Positions 33,778-41,967 of a stretch of 64,000 nucleotides of DNA are shown one piece after another; positions within the stretch are counted from its first letter, which is position 1; each line of letters opens with the position of its first letter. Position numbers and translations under genes: made by a program. The stretch comes from Streptomyces hyaluromycini. GTDB lineage: Bacteria > Actinomycetota > Actinomycetes > Streptomycetales > Streptomycetaceae. The stretch covers positions 117,356-181,355 of the forward strand of contig NZ_BCFL01000025.1 in NCBI RefSeq assembly GCF_002217755.1, given 5' to 3'. Under the pieces are notes generated by a model. That model was not told the DNA's origin and made no database searches. It saw only the letters and a program-made list of their open reading frames with translations.

Positions 33778-33849
33778 TCAGCCGGAGGCCACGGGAGTGG
33801 ACTTGACGAATTTCCGGATGCGGGCAGCGCCCATCACAGAGACAGCCAT
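33778..33849 (-). CDS. Microgene upstream of rsgA, 23-residue peptide
   Basis: ATG 33849 lies 8 bases after GGGAGG and opens 23 codons ending in TGA. The peptide starts MAVSVMGAARIRKF and ends STPVASG. A peptide with the same layout (GAARI, a Phe, STPV, SG at the end) is encoded upstream of the second rsgA-like frame; 15 of 24 aligned positions are identical. The strong ribosome binding site and protein-level conservation argue for real translation. I do not know the family. A leader peptide controlling rsgA is the simplest idea; a signalling or toxin-like peptide is an alternative. Confidence 0.6.
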   Translation of the reverse strand: MAVSVMGAARIRKFVKSTPVASG

Positions 33850-34141
33850 CGGTCACACCTCCCGGACAAGCCAAGTCACCCGCGGCACCTCAAGGGTTGC
33901 CGCTCGAACACCACTGACCCTAGGAGGTGCACGGGCCGCGACGCCACCGAATTTCGACGCAACCATGGCGAGCGCAGACGGGCAGCTCGATGGGATCCGC
34001 TGTGCGACCGAGGCGGCCGTACGAGTCGACGTCCCTGCCCCGCGCTCCTGGTTTGTTCCGGTGGATCTTCCGGTAGTCCGTCCCGTTCTTCTTCCTGGTG
34101 TCCCTGTCCGCGTCGATGTTTTGCTGTACGCGGTCAAGCAG

Positions 34142-34297
34142 TCACCCCTCCTCATCGAGTACAGGAAGGCGCCACCCGTGAGCGACCTCAGCTCCCGAAC
34201 GGTCTTCATCACCCCGGACGGCGTCCGGCACGGCCGGGTCGGTGTCCGCGAGGGCTTCGCCCGGCTGTTCGCCGACCTCCCGTCCGCTACGCGCTGA
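34142..34297 (+). pseudogene. Possible remnant of an NTF2/SnoaL-like gene
   Basis: Within the 649-base gap before the beta-trefoil gene, the plus frame ending at 34297 encodes SSRTVFITPDGVRHGRVGVR followed by EGFARLFADLP. This resembles the middle of SnoaL-like or NTF2-like proteins, in which a product of about 120 residues is normal. The frame has no plausible start or full domain, so I read it as a decayed fragment. The rest of the gap shows only an rsgA promoter region and a hairpin ACTCACGA/TCGTGAGT (34321-34345). Confidence 0.35.
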
Positions 34298-34498
34298 TCC
34301 CGAAGAGCTGAGAAGACCGGACTCACGAGAGGGCGCTTCGTGAGTTCGGCTGCCGCCCATGCCGGGAGGCGTTGATGCGAACGGGTGGCCTGCCCCATGA
34401 CCGGACCAGTAACCCTTCGGCCCATCCGCCTCTATCGATATGTCAGCACCGTGGGGTGTTGGCATACACGTCCCGAAACGACCGTGAAGGAGTTCCGC

Positions 34499-35056
34499 GT
34501 GTCATCCCTACGTGCCGTCTCCCGCTCTACCCGGGTGCTTCGTTACCCGGTAGCCGCCCTGAGCGCGGCCTTCCTCGTCGCTGTGCCCACCGCGCACGCC
34601 GACGCGAACCCAGTACCGCCCGGCCTGTCCGGCTACTTCCTGATCGCGAACGCCGGCCAGCAGATGGTGCTGTGCGCCGACGCGAATGACACCGTCGCGA
34701 CCGTCCATCAGCTCACGCTCAATATCGACCCCTACTGCATGTGGCAGCAGAGCGGGGACGACGGCGATATGTACATGTACAACGAGGCGAAAGGCATGGT
34801 CCTGGGCCTCAATCACAGCGGATCGGTCTACAACAACGAGAACGTCGACCTGATGCCGTACGACTCGACGAATGGCTACGAGCAATGGGTTTTGGGGGAC
34901 GGCACCGGCTGGGGCTATCCGATGCTCCCCTACAAGGACCAGAGCTACAACCTGAACGCTCACGACGGCTCCGGCAAGTACGTCACCGTCACCGGCCGAA
35001 CGGACCCGACCAGGCAGGACCAGAGCTGGTCCAAGGTCGACGTCCTGAAGCAGTGA
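34499..35056 (+). CDS. Secreted beta-trefoil (ricin B-like) protein
   Basis: Exported protein of 185 residues. Signal peptide about 1-35 (RYPVAALSAAFLVAVPTAHA), then a domain of about 150 residues with QxW-like elements spaced through it (YCMWQQ, GYEQWVLG, DQSWSKV). This fits a single ricin-type lectin or related trefoil fold. Two Cys (VLCAD, DPYCMW) could form a disulfide. GTG 34499 has AAGGAG 6 bases upstream. Codon use is less G+C-rich than in neighbours, which may indicate recent acquisition. Sugar binding is inferred only. Confidence 0.7.
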   Translation: MSSLRAVSRSTRVLRYPVAALSAAFLVAVPTAHADANPVPPGLSGYFLIANAGQQMVLCADANDTVATVHQLTLNIDPYCMWQQSGDDGDMYMYNEAKGMVLGLNHSGSVYNNENVDLMPYDSTNGYEQWVLGDGTGWGYPMLPYKDQSYNLNAHDGSGKYVTVTGRTDPTRQDQSWSKVDVLKQ

Positions 35057-35227
35057 ATTCGTGAGCGTTTCTGTCGGTGCCCGATGGTGAGGGCACCGGC
35101 GGAAACCGCCGGTCCGCAGCCGGTGGTCTGCTGGTGTGGCGGGGAGGGGGAGCCGCACCCGGTGTCCGCCCTCGGGCCACGGCAGGGCCCGGGCCTCTCG
35201 CACCCGGAGGTCCGGGCCCTGCGGCAC

Positions 35228-38200
35228 CTACCGGGCGTGGCCGGCTCCGGCCAGGCGCACCAGTTCCGCCCTGCTGGTCACCCCCAGCTTGCGGCCCACT
35301 CGCTCCACCAGGCCGGTCACATCCTGCGGAGTCAGCAGCAGGGCCTGGGCGACCTGACGGTCGCTGTGACCATCGCCGACCAGCTCCACCACCCGGTGCT
35401 CGGTCGGCGACAGGCTCGGGGCCAGGGCCGGCGCGGCTTTCGGGCGCACCCCCAGCTCGGCCAGCGCCTGGCGTACCCGGCCGGCCAGGAGGACACTGCC
35501 GCAGGTCCCGGCGAGGTCCAGCGCCTGGGTGAGAACCCGGCGGGCCTGGTCTGCCTCGCCCCTGCGCGACAGCGCGGCGCCCAGCTCGTACCGGGCCCGG
35601 GCCAGTTCCAGGCGGGCCGGAGACCGCTCCAGCACGGCGACGGCCTCGCGAAGGAGGGCCTCCCCCTCGGGGCCGCCCATGACGACCCCCAGGCAACGCG
35701 ACGCCAGGCCGATCACTCGCTCGGTGCCCCAGCGGTGGGCCAACTCCAGTTCCTCGGTGGCCAGCTGGAGCGCGTCGGTCCGCTGTCCGAGCGCCAGGTG
35801 CAGCAGCGCCGCCTGCGACCGCCAGGGCGCCCCGGTCAGGTTCGCGACCTGCGTCCGCTTCTCCTGAGCACCGTACTCCAGCAGGACCGTGAGGGCAGCG
35901 GCCGAATTGCCCCGCGCGGCGTACACCCGGCTGCGTGCGAGGAGCATCTGCCCCTGCCACAGCCAGCCGGCCCGATCAGTGTCGGCGTCCGGCACCAGCA
36001 CCCGCGCCGCCGCAGCCGGGTCGCACCGCTCGATCAGCGATTCGCCCACCTGGGTCATCAGCGCCAGCCGTGCCCGATGCTCCAGGCCCTCGCCGGTCGT
36101 GGCGGCGGGATGTCCGAAGTCCGGGGTGAGCGCGAGCTGTTGACCCCGGCGCGCGCGGACTCTGAGCTGCCAGATCATCGCCGTCGACACCATGAGGAAC
36201 ACACCCCACCGCGCACCATTGTCGGCGATCTGGCCGAACCGCGCGGCTGCGTCGTCGAGCCGGTCAGTGGTCATGTAGGCCATCCCGGCCAGGCTCACGA
36301 GCAGCTGCGACTGGTCCATGGCCGCCAACCCGCCGCGCAGGGCCCGGTCGAGGAGGCTGTTGGTGACGGCGGCGTCGGCATCCCCGGCGACGGCCGAGGC
36401 GGCCAGGGCGGCCAGGACCGCGCACTCGCCCGGGGTGTCACCGGCCAGCTTGTGACCCCACAGCCGGCCGGCGAGTTGCCGGGCCGCGGGGAGGGTGGAC
36501 AGCTGGTCATAACCGATCAGGAGCATCTGGGCCTGCAGAAACCAGGACACCTCACGGGCCGTCCCGGTGCCGTCCTCGGCCTGCCGCAGGTCCTCCACCG
36601 CGCGGGTGAGCACCTCGACGGCGTCAGCGTGCTCATGCCCGAGGAACAGCGCGTTGGCGAGCAGGTAGGCCGCCTGGGCGCGGGAGTACGGGTCCGTCAA
36701 CACGGCCGAGGCCTGCGTCAGATGATGCCGCGCGGCGCCGACGTCGAGCTGTAACTCGTCCTCGCCCAGCTCCAGCAGCAGCGAACCGCGTTCTTTGCCG
36801 GACATCGGCTCCCGCAGGGCCCGGCGCAGATAGCCCGCGGTGATCTCCGGGGCGCCTCGGCCGCGCGTGGCCCGCGCCGCCTGCCGCAGGGCGTCGATTC
36901 GCCAGGCCTCACCACTCGGTTCCGCCAGCAGCAGGTGGGCGGCCACCAGATCGCCGGCCGCCCCCTCGCGCCGCAGCAGTTCGGCCGCCCGCGCGTGTCC
37001 GGCGGCCAGCTCCACCGGTCCGACGACGGTCTCGGCGATCGCGGCGCGGACCAGGGGATGATCGAACCGCGCCACCTCACCAGGTGCCAGCACACCGATC
37101 CGCCGCAACCGGCGGCCGTGCTCCCGGGCCTGCGCCTCGCCCAACTCCGCCAGTTCGGCCGCGAGATGCCAGTCGGCCCCGTCCCCCAGCACCGCCAGGG
37201 CCTCGACCAGACGCCGGGTCGGCTCCGGCTGGCCCGTCAGCCGCTTGACCACGGTGTCCGCCAGGATCCGGCCGCGGAACTCCTCGACCAGATGTGCCTG
37301 GCCGTCGGCAGGTCTGACAGCGTTGTCGGCCAGGGTCCGCAGCAACTCGCGCAGCAGCAGGGGGTTGCCCTGGGACGCCTTGGCGCAGGCGGCGGCGAAC
37401 CGCGGTTCGGCGTCCTGGCCCAGACTCGCCCGCACCAGCCGGACCACACTGTCGGCGCCCAGCGCCGGCAGCCCGACCGGCAGGCAGTCCGGCTGGGCGG
37501 CGATCCGCTCCAGCAGCGGCTCGGCCCGGGTCCCGCTGTCCGGCCGTGCCGCCAGCACCAGCAGCAACGGCAGACCGCGCAGACGCCGCGTCAGGTACTC
37601 CAGCCACCGTACGGACGGGCCGTCCGCCCAGTGCACGTCGTCGACCACCAGAGCGACCGGCCCGTCATCCGTGACATGCACCATCAGCCAGTACAGGCTG
37701 TGCAGCAGGCCCTGCGACGCCTCGGACGACAGCCCTCCGCCCTCGCCGGCTCCAGCCGGCCGAAGGGCGTGCGACGCCGGCTCCGCCGGGCCCGACAACA
37801 GCCGCTCCCGCCCGGCACGACCGGCCCGGGCCAGCAGCGGCTCGGCCAGCTGCCGTAGTACCGAGAAGGCGAAGTCCTGCTCCAGCTCTCCCCCGCTGCC
37901 CCGCACCACCCTGATCCCCCGCGACTGCTCAGCCGCTGCCCAGGCGTTCACCAGGGAGGTCTTCCCCATCCCCGCGCTCGCCCGCACCAGCACCACCGCG
38001 CCCCGGCCGGCCCGGGCCTCACCTGCCGCGCGCTCGAGTGCCGCCAGTTGACTGTGGCGATCGAGCAGACCTGATCCCGTCGCACCGTCATCGGCCACAG
38101 GACCGCCCTGCCGACCGGAACGGCCGACGGCGAGCAGCGCGGCTGCGTCGGCGTCGGCCAGCCCCAGCGCCGACACCAGCAGTTCCACCGTGCGCCGCTG

Positions 38201-38329
38201 CGGCCGCTTCCGGCGGCCCCGCTCCAGATCCCTGATCGACCTGGCCGCCAGCCCGGCGGCCTCGGCGAGCTCCTCCTGCGTCAGCCCCGCTGTCCGGCGT
38301 AACTCCCGCAACATCTCACCGAACGTCAT
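35228..38329 (-). CDS. Large regulator: XRE helix-turn-helix, AAA ATPase, LuxR helix-turn-helix
   Basis: Protein of 1033 residues related to LAL regulators. A Cro/C1-type domain comes first (residues 5-45, LRRTAGLTQEELAEAAGLAA), then an STAND/AAA ATPase with Walker A ASAGMGKTS (117-125) and Walker B GPVALVVDDVHWAD. A long helical TPR-like region follows, then a C-terminal LuxR domain (LSPTEHRVVELVGDGHSDRQ). Two DNA-binding ends are unusual for a LAL protein. Codons 10 (38300-38302) and 526 (36752-36754) are TTA, so expression probably needs bldA. ATG 38329 lacks a strong ribosome binding site. Targets unknown. Confidence 0.85.
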   Translation of the reverse strand: MTFGEMLRELRRTAGLTQEELAEAAGLAARSIRDLERGRRKRPQRRTVELLVSALGLADADAAALLAVGRSGRQGGPVADDGATGSGLLDRHSQLAALERAAGEARAGRGAVVLVRASAGMGKTSLVNAWAAAEQSRGIRVVRGSGGELEQDFAFSVLRQLAEPLLARAGRAGRERLLSGPAEPASHALRPAGAGEGGGLSSEASQGLLHSLYWLMVHVTDDGPVALVVDDVHWADGPSVRWLEYLTRRLRGLPLLLVLAARPDSGTRAEPLLERIAAQPDCLPVGLPALGADSVVRLVRASLGQDAEPRFAAACAKASQGNPLLLRELLRTLADNAVRPADGQAHLVEEFRGRILADTVVKRLTGQPEPTRRLVEALAVLGDGADWHLAAELAELGEAQAREHGRRLRRIGVLAPGEVARFDHPLVRAAIAETVVGPVELAAGHARAAELLRREGAAGDLVAAHLLLAEPSGEAWRIDALRQAARATRGRGAPEITAGYLRRALREPMSGKERGSLLLELGEDELQLDVGAARHHLTQASAVLTDPYSRAQAAYLLANALFLGHEHADAVEVLTRAVEDLRQAEDGTGTAREVSWFLQAQMLLIGYDQLSTLPAARQLAGRLWGHKLAGDTPGECAVLAALAASAVAGDADAAVTNSLLDRALRGGLAAMDQSQLLVSLAGMAYMTTDRLDDAAARFGQIADNGARWGVFLMVSTAMIWQLRVRARRGQQLALTPDFGHPAATTGEGLEHRARLALMTQVGESLIERCDPAAAARVLVPDADTDRAGWLWQGQMLLARSRVYAARGNSAAALTVLLEYGAQEKRTQVANLTGAPWRSQAALLHLALGQRTDALQLATEELELAHRWGTERVIGLASRCLGVVMGGPEGEALLREAVAVLERSPARLELARARYELGAALSRRGEADQARRVLTQALDLAGTCGSVLLAGRVRQALAELGVRPKAAPALAPSLSPTEHRVVELVGDGHSDRQVAQALLLTPQDVTGLVERVGRKLGVTSRAELVRLAGAGHAR

Positions 38330-38589
38330 CACACGCCAATCCCCACGGTCAGCCAGGGACGACGACCACCGAGCAAAGGTGAGGGTGTGCCATCGCGCCA
38401 CTACTGATCATCAGTAACGGGTCAGGACCCTACCGGGGGGAACACGCGGCCTGCCAGTACGACTCTCGGGGCGTTCAGACTCGGGTGGTCCTCGATGAAT
38501 TCCCGTTCCTCGTAGGCCAGTTGGACTCACGTCACGCTGGAAGACCTCCCGTTCGCGCGACCTGGCAGTCCGCCTGCTTCCCCAATGCC

Positions 38590-39003
38590 CCGTGCGGACG
38601 CTGCTGCCCCGGCGCACGGCCTTCGTGCGCTCCACCTCCTCCAAGCGGTCCGAGGGGCAGATCCTCGCCGCCAACGTCGACCACGCGATCGTCGCGGTGT
38701 CCCTCGCCGTCGAACTCGACCTCGGCGAGGATCGTCACCTTCGGGGTCGACGGTGACCCAGTCTCCCGTACACACGACCTTCATCGGGTCACCGGGCACG
38801 ACGAACTCGGTGTCGGCACGGACGACGCCTGCCGGAGTGACGACATCACACTGGCCACGGTCGACCCGCAGAACACGGCCGGGTACCAGCCCCAGTTCGG
38901 CGTGCGGAGTGAATTCAGCGGTCCAGCCTTCATCCCACCCATAGGAAGCGAGGGCGTGCCGGCCATCGGAAGTGGGAGAGGTGTTGAGCGAATTGTGGAA
39001 CAA
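38590..39003 (-). pseudogene. rsgA-like pseudogene with internal inversion
   Basis: From TTG 39003 the minus strand encodes an rsgA start and OB-fold (ASYGWDEGWTAEF through GDWVTVDPEGDDP), like residues 17-91 of the intact gene. At about 38735 homology switches strand: 38590-38733 on the plus strand encodes VRTLLPRRTAFVRSTSSKRS to AVELDLG, the next piece of RsgA, in inverted orientation. All GTPase motifs are absent. The inverted piece differs from the intact gene at only about 4 of 140 bases. This is a duplicated, rearranged and truncated copy. Confidence 0.85.
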
Positions 39004-39021
39004 GGGGAACCCTTCGAAGGG
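39001..39021 (-). promoter_or_regulatory. Second copy of the CCCTT-AAGGG-CCCTT start-site arrangement
   Basis: Minus strand: CCCTT, CG, AAGGG, TT, CCCCTTG with TTG as start. It includes the perfect palindrome ACCCTTCGAAGGGT. It matches the rsgA start region in layout although the spacers differ. Confidence 0.5.
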
Positions 39022-39064
39022 TGGCCCCGGCGGCGCGCTCGGCGCGCGGAGGATGTGTCGGGTG

Positions 39065-39139
39065 TCAGCCGGAGACCACCGGGGTGGAAACGATGATGAA
39101 CTCCTGAATGCGGGCAGCGCCCTTCACCGTGACAGTCAT
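39065..39139 (-). CDS. Second microgene, 24-residue peptide
   Basis: ATG 39139 has AGGAGGTGAGG about 9 bases upstream and opens 24 codons. The peptide starts MTVTVKGAARIQEF and ends STPVVSG. It is a homologue of the peptide at 33778-33849 and stands in the same place, 61 bases before the TTG of the rsgA-like pseudogene. Its frame is intact although the downstream gene is destroyed, which suggests either recent decay or a function independent of rsgA. Confidence 0.55.
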   Translation of the reverse strand: MTVTVKGAARIQEFIIVSTPVVSG

Positions 39140-39305
39140 CAATGTCCTCACCTCCTGCTCCCTCAACGAACCGATGCTGTTCCCTCGGGAACGGAACACG
39201 ACCGTGCCCCGGGAACGAGGAAACCGTAGCCCCGCCCCGGGGCACTGCGCCAGCGACTGACCCGGCCGCGGCCCGCCGTCGGCCGGGACCGCAGCCGGGG
39301 TCAGG

Positions 39306-40556
39306 TCAGGCGGTGGCCAGCGCGCACTGGCCTCGGTCGGCCTTCATCGGCCCGGCGGCGCTGGGACGGACCTCGAAGTCGAACATGGCGGTGGGTACGT
39401 ACAAGGAGCAGCAGGCGTTGGGGATGTCGACGATGCCGCTGATACGTCCCTCTATGGGGGAGGAGCCGAGCAGCAGGTAGGCCTGCTCTCCGCTGTAACC
39501 GAACCTCTTGAAGTACTCGACGGCGTTGAGGCAGGCCCGGCGGTAGGCCAGCGTCGCGTCCAGGTAGTAGTTCGTGTCCGTGTCGTGGTCGACGGAGACC
39601 CCGATGAAGGTGAGGAACTCCGTGTACCTCGGCTCGACGTTGCCCGGAATGAACACCGGGTTGGTGGAGATGCCGTACGTCTCCATGCCGCCCTTGATCA
39701 GGTCGACGTGGAAGTCGATGAAGCCGCCCATCTCGATGGCGCCGCAGAAGGTGATCTCTCCGTCGCCCTGGCTGAAGTGCAGGTCGCCTCCGGAGAGTTT
39801 GGCGTCCTTGACGTGCACGGGGAAGAAGACCCGCGAACCACGCGTGAAGTTCTTGATGTCCTGGTTGCCTCCGTTCTCGCGGGCCGGCACCGTGCGGGCG
39901 CCTTCCGCGGCGATGCGCTTGGCGAGGTCTCCGGTGGCCGTGCCCGCCAGTGCGTTGGTGGTGTCCGGGGGTACGGCGAGCGGCGGGACCCGGTTGGGGT
40001 CCGTGTCGATCAGCGCCTGCTCGCGGGCGTTCCAGCGGGCGAGCATCTCCGCGGACGGGGCGGTTCCGAACAGCCCGGGGTGGGTGATTCCGGTGAAGCG
40101 GATCCCGGGAAGGTGACGGGAGACGGCCTGCTGTCCGTGGAAATCCCATATCGCTTTGTAGGCGTCCGGGAAGTAGTCGGTCAGGAAGCCGCCGCCGTTG
40201 GCCTTGGCGAAGATGCCGGTGTAGCCCCAGCCCTGTCCTGCCGCGCCCCCGGTCTGCTGCGGCACGGGGCCGAGGTCGAGGATGTCGACGACGAGCAGGT
40301 CGCCGGGTTCGGCGCCCTCCACGCCTATCGGGCCGCTGAGCATGTGAGGGATGGTCAGGTCGATGTCGCGTACGTCGTTGGCGGTGTCGTTGTTGCCGAC
40401 CTGGCAGTCGGTCCAGTCGCGGCACTCCATGCGGAACTCCGCGCCCGGCTTCACCATGGCGACGGTGGGGACGTCCGGGTGCCACCTGTTGTGTCCGGGA
40501 ACATCCTGGTCACGCATCGACTTGCTCTGGTCCACGCTGAAGAGAATTTCAGGCAT
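39306..40556 (-). CDS. fmdA: Formamidase (acetamidase/formamidase family)
   Basis: Cytoplasmic amidase of 416 residues that hydrolyses formamide, and perhaps other short amides, to formate and ammonia. The FmdA_AmdA fold is recognisable from VPGHNRWHPDVP, the LHFSQGDGEITFCGAIEMGG motif and CCSLYVPTAMFDFEV near the end. ATG 40556 has GAGGAG upstream. It is the third gene of an operon with amiS and fmdB, and its product is the substrate of the divergent formate dehydrogenase. Confidence 0.93.
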   Translation of the reverse strand: MPEILFSVDQSKSMRDQDVPGHNRWHPDVPTVAMVKPGAEFRMECRDWTDCQVGNNDTANDVRDIDLTIPHMLSGPIGVEGAEPGDLLVVDILDLGPVPQQTGGAAGQGWGYTGIFAKANGGGFLTDYFPDAYKAIWDFHGQQAVSRHLPGIRFTGITHPGLFGTAPSAEMLARWNAREQALIDTDPNRVPPLAVPPDTTNALAGTATGDLAKRIAAEGARTVPARENGGNQDIKNFTRGSRVFFPVHVKDAKLSGGDLHFSQGDGEITFCGAIEMGGFIDFHVDLIKGGMETYGISTNPVFIPGNVEPRYTEFLTFIGVSVDHDTDTNYYLDATLAYRRACLNAVEYFKRFGYSGEQAYLLLGSSPIEGRISGIVDIPNACCSLYVPTAMFDFEVRPSAAGPMKADRGQCALATA

Positions 40557-40580
40557 GAGAACTCCTCGTTTCTGATCCGG

Positions 40581-41219
40581 TCACGTTGGTGCGCCGGCGC
40601 CTCCTACCCGCGGGGCGGCTGAGGTCGGTCGGGGCGTTCTATGGGTGCGCGGCCACAGCCCCGCGAACACCACGACGCCGAAGACCGCCAGTGCGATGGC
40701 GATCTCGGTGGGGTGCTTCCAGTAGCCGGAGAGCAGCAGTCCGGCGGGAATCACACCGGTGACCCAGCCTTCGATCGCCGTGACCCAACCGGTATAGATC
40801 TTGAGGTCGTCCTTCTTGAGACCGAGCAGCAGGAAGAACAGGAACCACAGGTAGGCCCAGTAGAGCCAGATGACCCCGAAGGGATAATCCTTGAGGAGCC
40901 GGAAATTGGCGTACGAGTACCCCAGGGCGACAACTGCCACGAACAGCGAGTAGTAGCCGACGCCGGTGCTGTCGAGACCGGCGAGCAGGCCGATACCCAC
41001 ATAGAGGTAGGTGAAGCCGAAGAGGTAGATGCCGGATGCCGCCAGGATCTTCATGGGGTCATCGTTGGCGGTGAAGATGAGGTAAGTCGGCGTCAGCACC
41101 TGCAGCGCACCGACGAAAATGTTGAACACCGCTCCTGATCGGGCATCGACCTTCCCGAGCAGCAGCAATCCGTTCATGAACAGCACCGCACCGACGAAGA
41201 GCAGTCCCACGTTTCCCAC
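40581..41219 (-). CDS. amiS: AmiS/UreI family amide/urea channel
   Basis: Membrane protein of 212 residues with about six or seven helices, of the family that passes urea or short-chain amides across the membrane (FMNGLLLLGKVDARSGAVFN, YSYANFRLLKDYPFGVIWLYW). GTG 41219 has AGGAGGTG 9 bases upstream. It ends 24 bases before fmdA and should bring formamide into the cell. Confidence 0.92.
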   Translation of the reverse strand: MGNVGLLFVGAVLFMNGLLLLGKVDARSGAVFNIFVGALQVLTPTYLIFTANDDPMKILAASGIYLFGFTYLYVGIGLLAGLDSTGVGYYSLFVAVVALGYSYANFRLLKDYPFGVIWLYWAYLWFLFFLLLGLKKDDLKIYTGWVTAIEGWVTGVIPAGLLLSGYWKHPTEIAIALAVFGVVVFAGLWPRTHRTPRPTSAAPRVGGAGAPT

Positions 41220-41406
41220 GGGGACGCACCTCCTAAGTCCGCGTGGGGAGTGGAATCGCGTTGCGTCAGAGCCGCTGATGACCTGCCGAGGACCCGGCTC
41301 CCGGCCCGCGTTGCGTGATCCCGCTTTCCGCACACCGCTGCGGGAACGACGTCGTGTTCCGATGCCGAAACCCGCATGAGACGTTCCGCCTTGTCCACCA
41401 CCGCCC

Positions 41407-41679
41407 TCAGGGACGCGGCAGCCGCGAGAATGCGGGGTGCGGCGGCACCCTTCTGCGTGGCGGCAATGGGGAGACCACTGCCGGGGCTTCACGCGCCTGC
41501 TCCTCCTGGAGACGGAGGGCGGCGACCGCGTGCGAGGTCAGCGTGAGGCCGGGCGAGGAGTACACACGTCTCGCAGCGCCTGCGCAAACAGGGCAGCAAT
41601 AGGCCGCGGGCGCCGTCCCGATCGCCAGCTTCACATCGAAAGACCCGCATCGGCTGCAGAGATATTCGTAGGTTGCCAT
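41407..41679 (-). CDS. fmdB: FmdB-type zinc ribbon protein
   Basis: Small protein of 90 residues with an N-terminal zinc ribbon, Cys8-x2-Cys11 and Cys29-x2-Cys32 (YLCSRCG, CCPVC). It matches the FmdB family first described as a regulator of formamidase genes. The C-terminal half is a disordered Arg/Pro tail. ATG 41679 has GGAGG upstream. It begins the amiS-fmdA transcript and probably regulates or supports it; whether it binds DNA is not known. Confidence 0.85.
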   Translation of the reverse strand: MATYEYLCSRCGSFDVKLAIGTAPAAYCCPVCAGAARRVYSSPGLTLTSHAVAALRLQEEQAREAPAVVSPLPPRRRVPPHPAFSRLPRP

Positions 41680-41967
41680 CAGCAGCCTCCGGATGCCGGT
41701 GGACGCCGGCACGCCCGGGTGCGTGCGATGCGCACACCACAGCGCAATTCCTACCTTCAAGGAGACGTCTCGTAAATCCCGATGTCAAGTACCGGACGAC
41801 GGGACGCAGACATTCCCCATGACTCGAAATCAGCGGGCGCGCCCGCCGGCATGGGGATTGCAGCGCCGACGCCCACTCGACTAAAATTCAAGATCATCGG
41901 TGTTCGACCGGCTTGCCGGTGCCCTACCCGTTCACCGGAGCAGTGGCCCCACCGATGGAGGACGGCC
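41680..41967. promoter_or_regulatory. Divergent control region of the formamide module
   Basis: These 288 bases contain promoters for fmdB-amiS-fmdA and for formate dehydrogenase. The part at 41870-41905 (ACTAAAATTCAAGATCATCG) is notably A+T-rich and is the likely promoter for fdh. No clear operator stands out. Confidence 0.4.
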
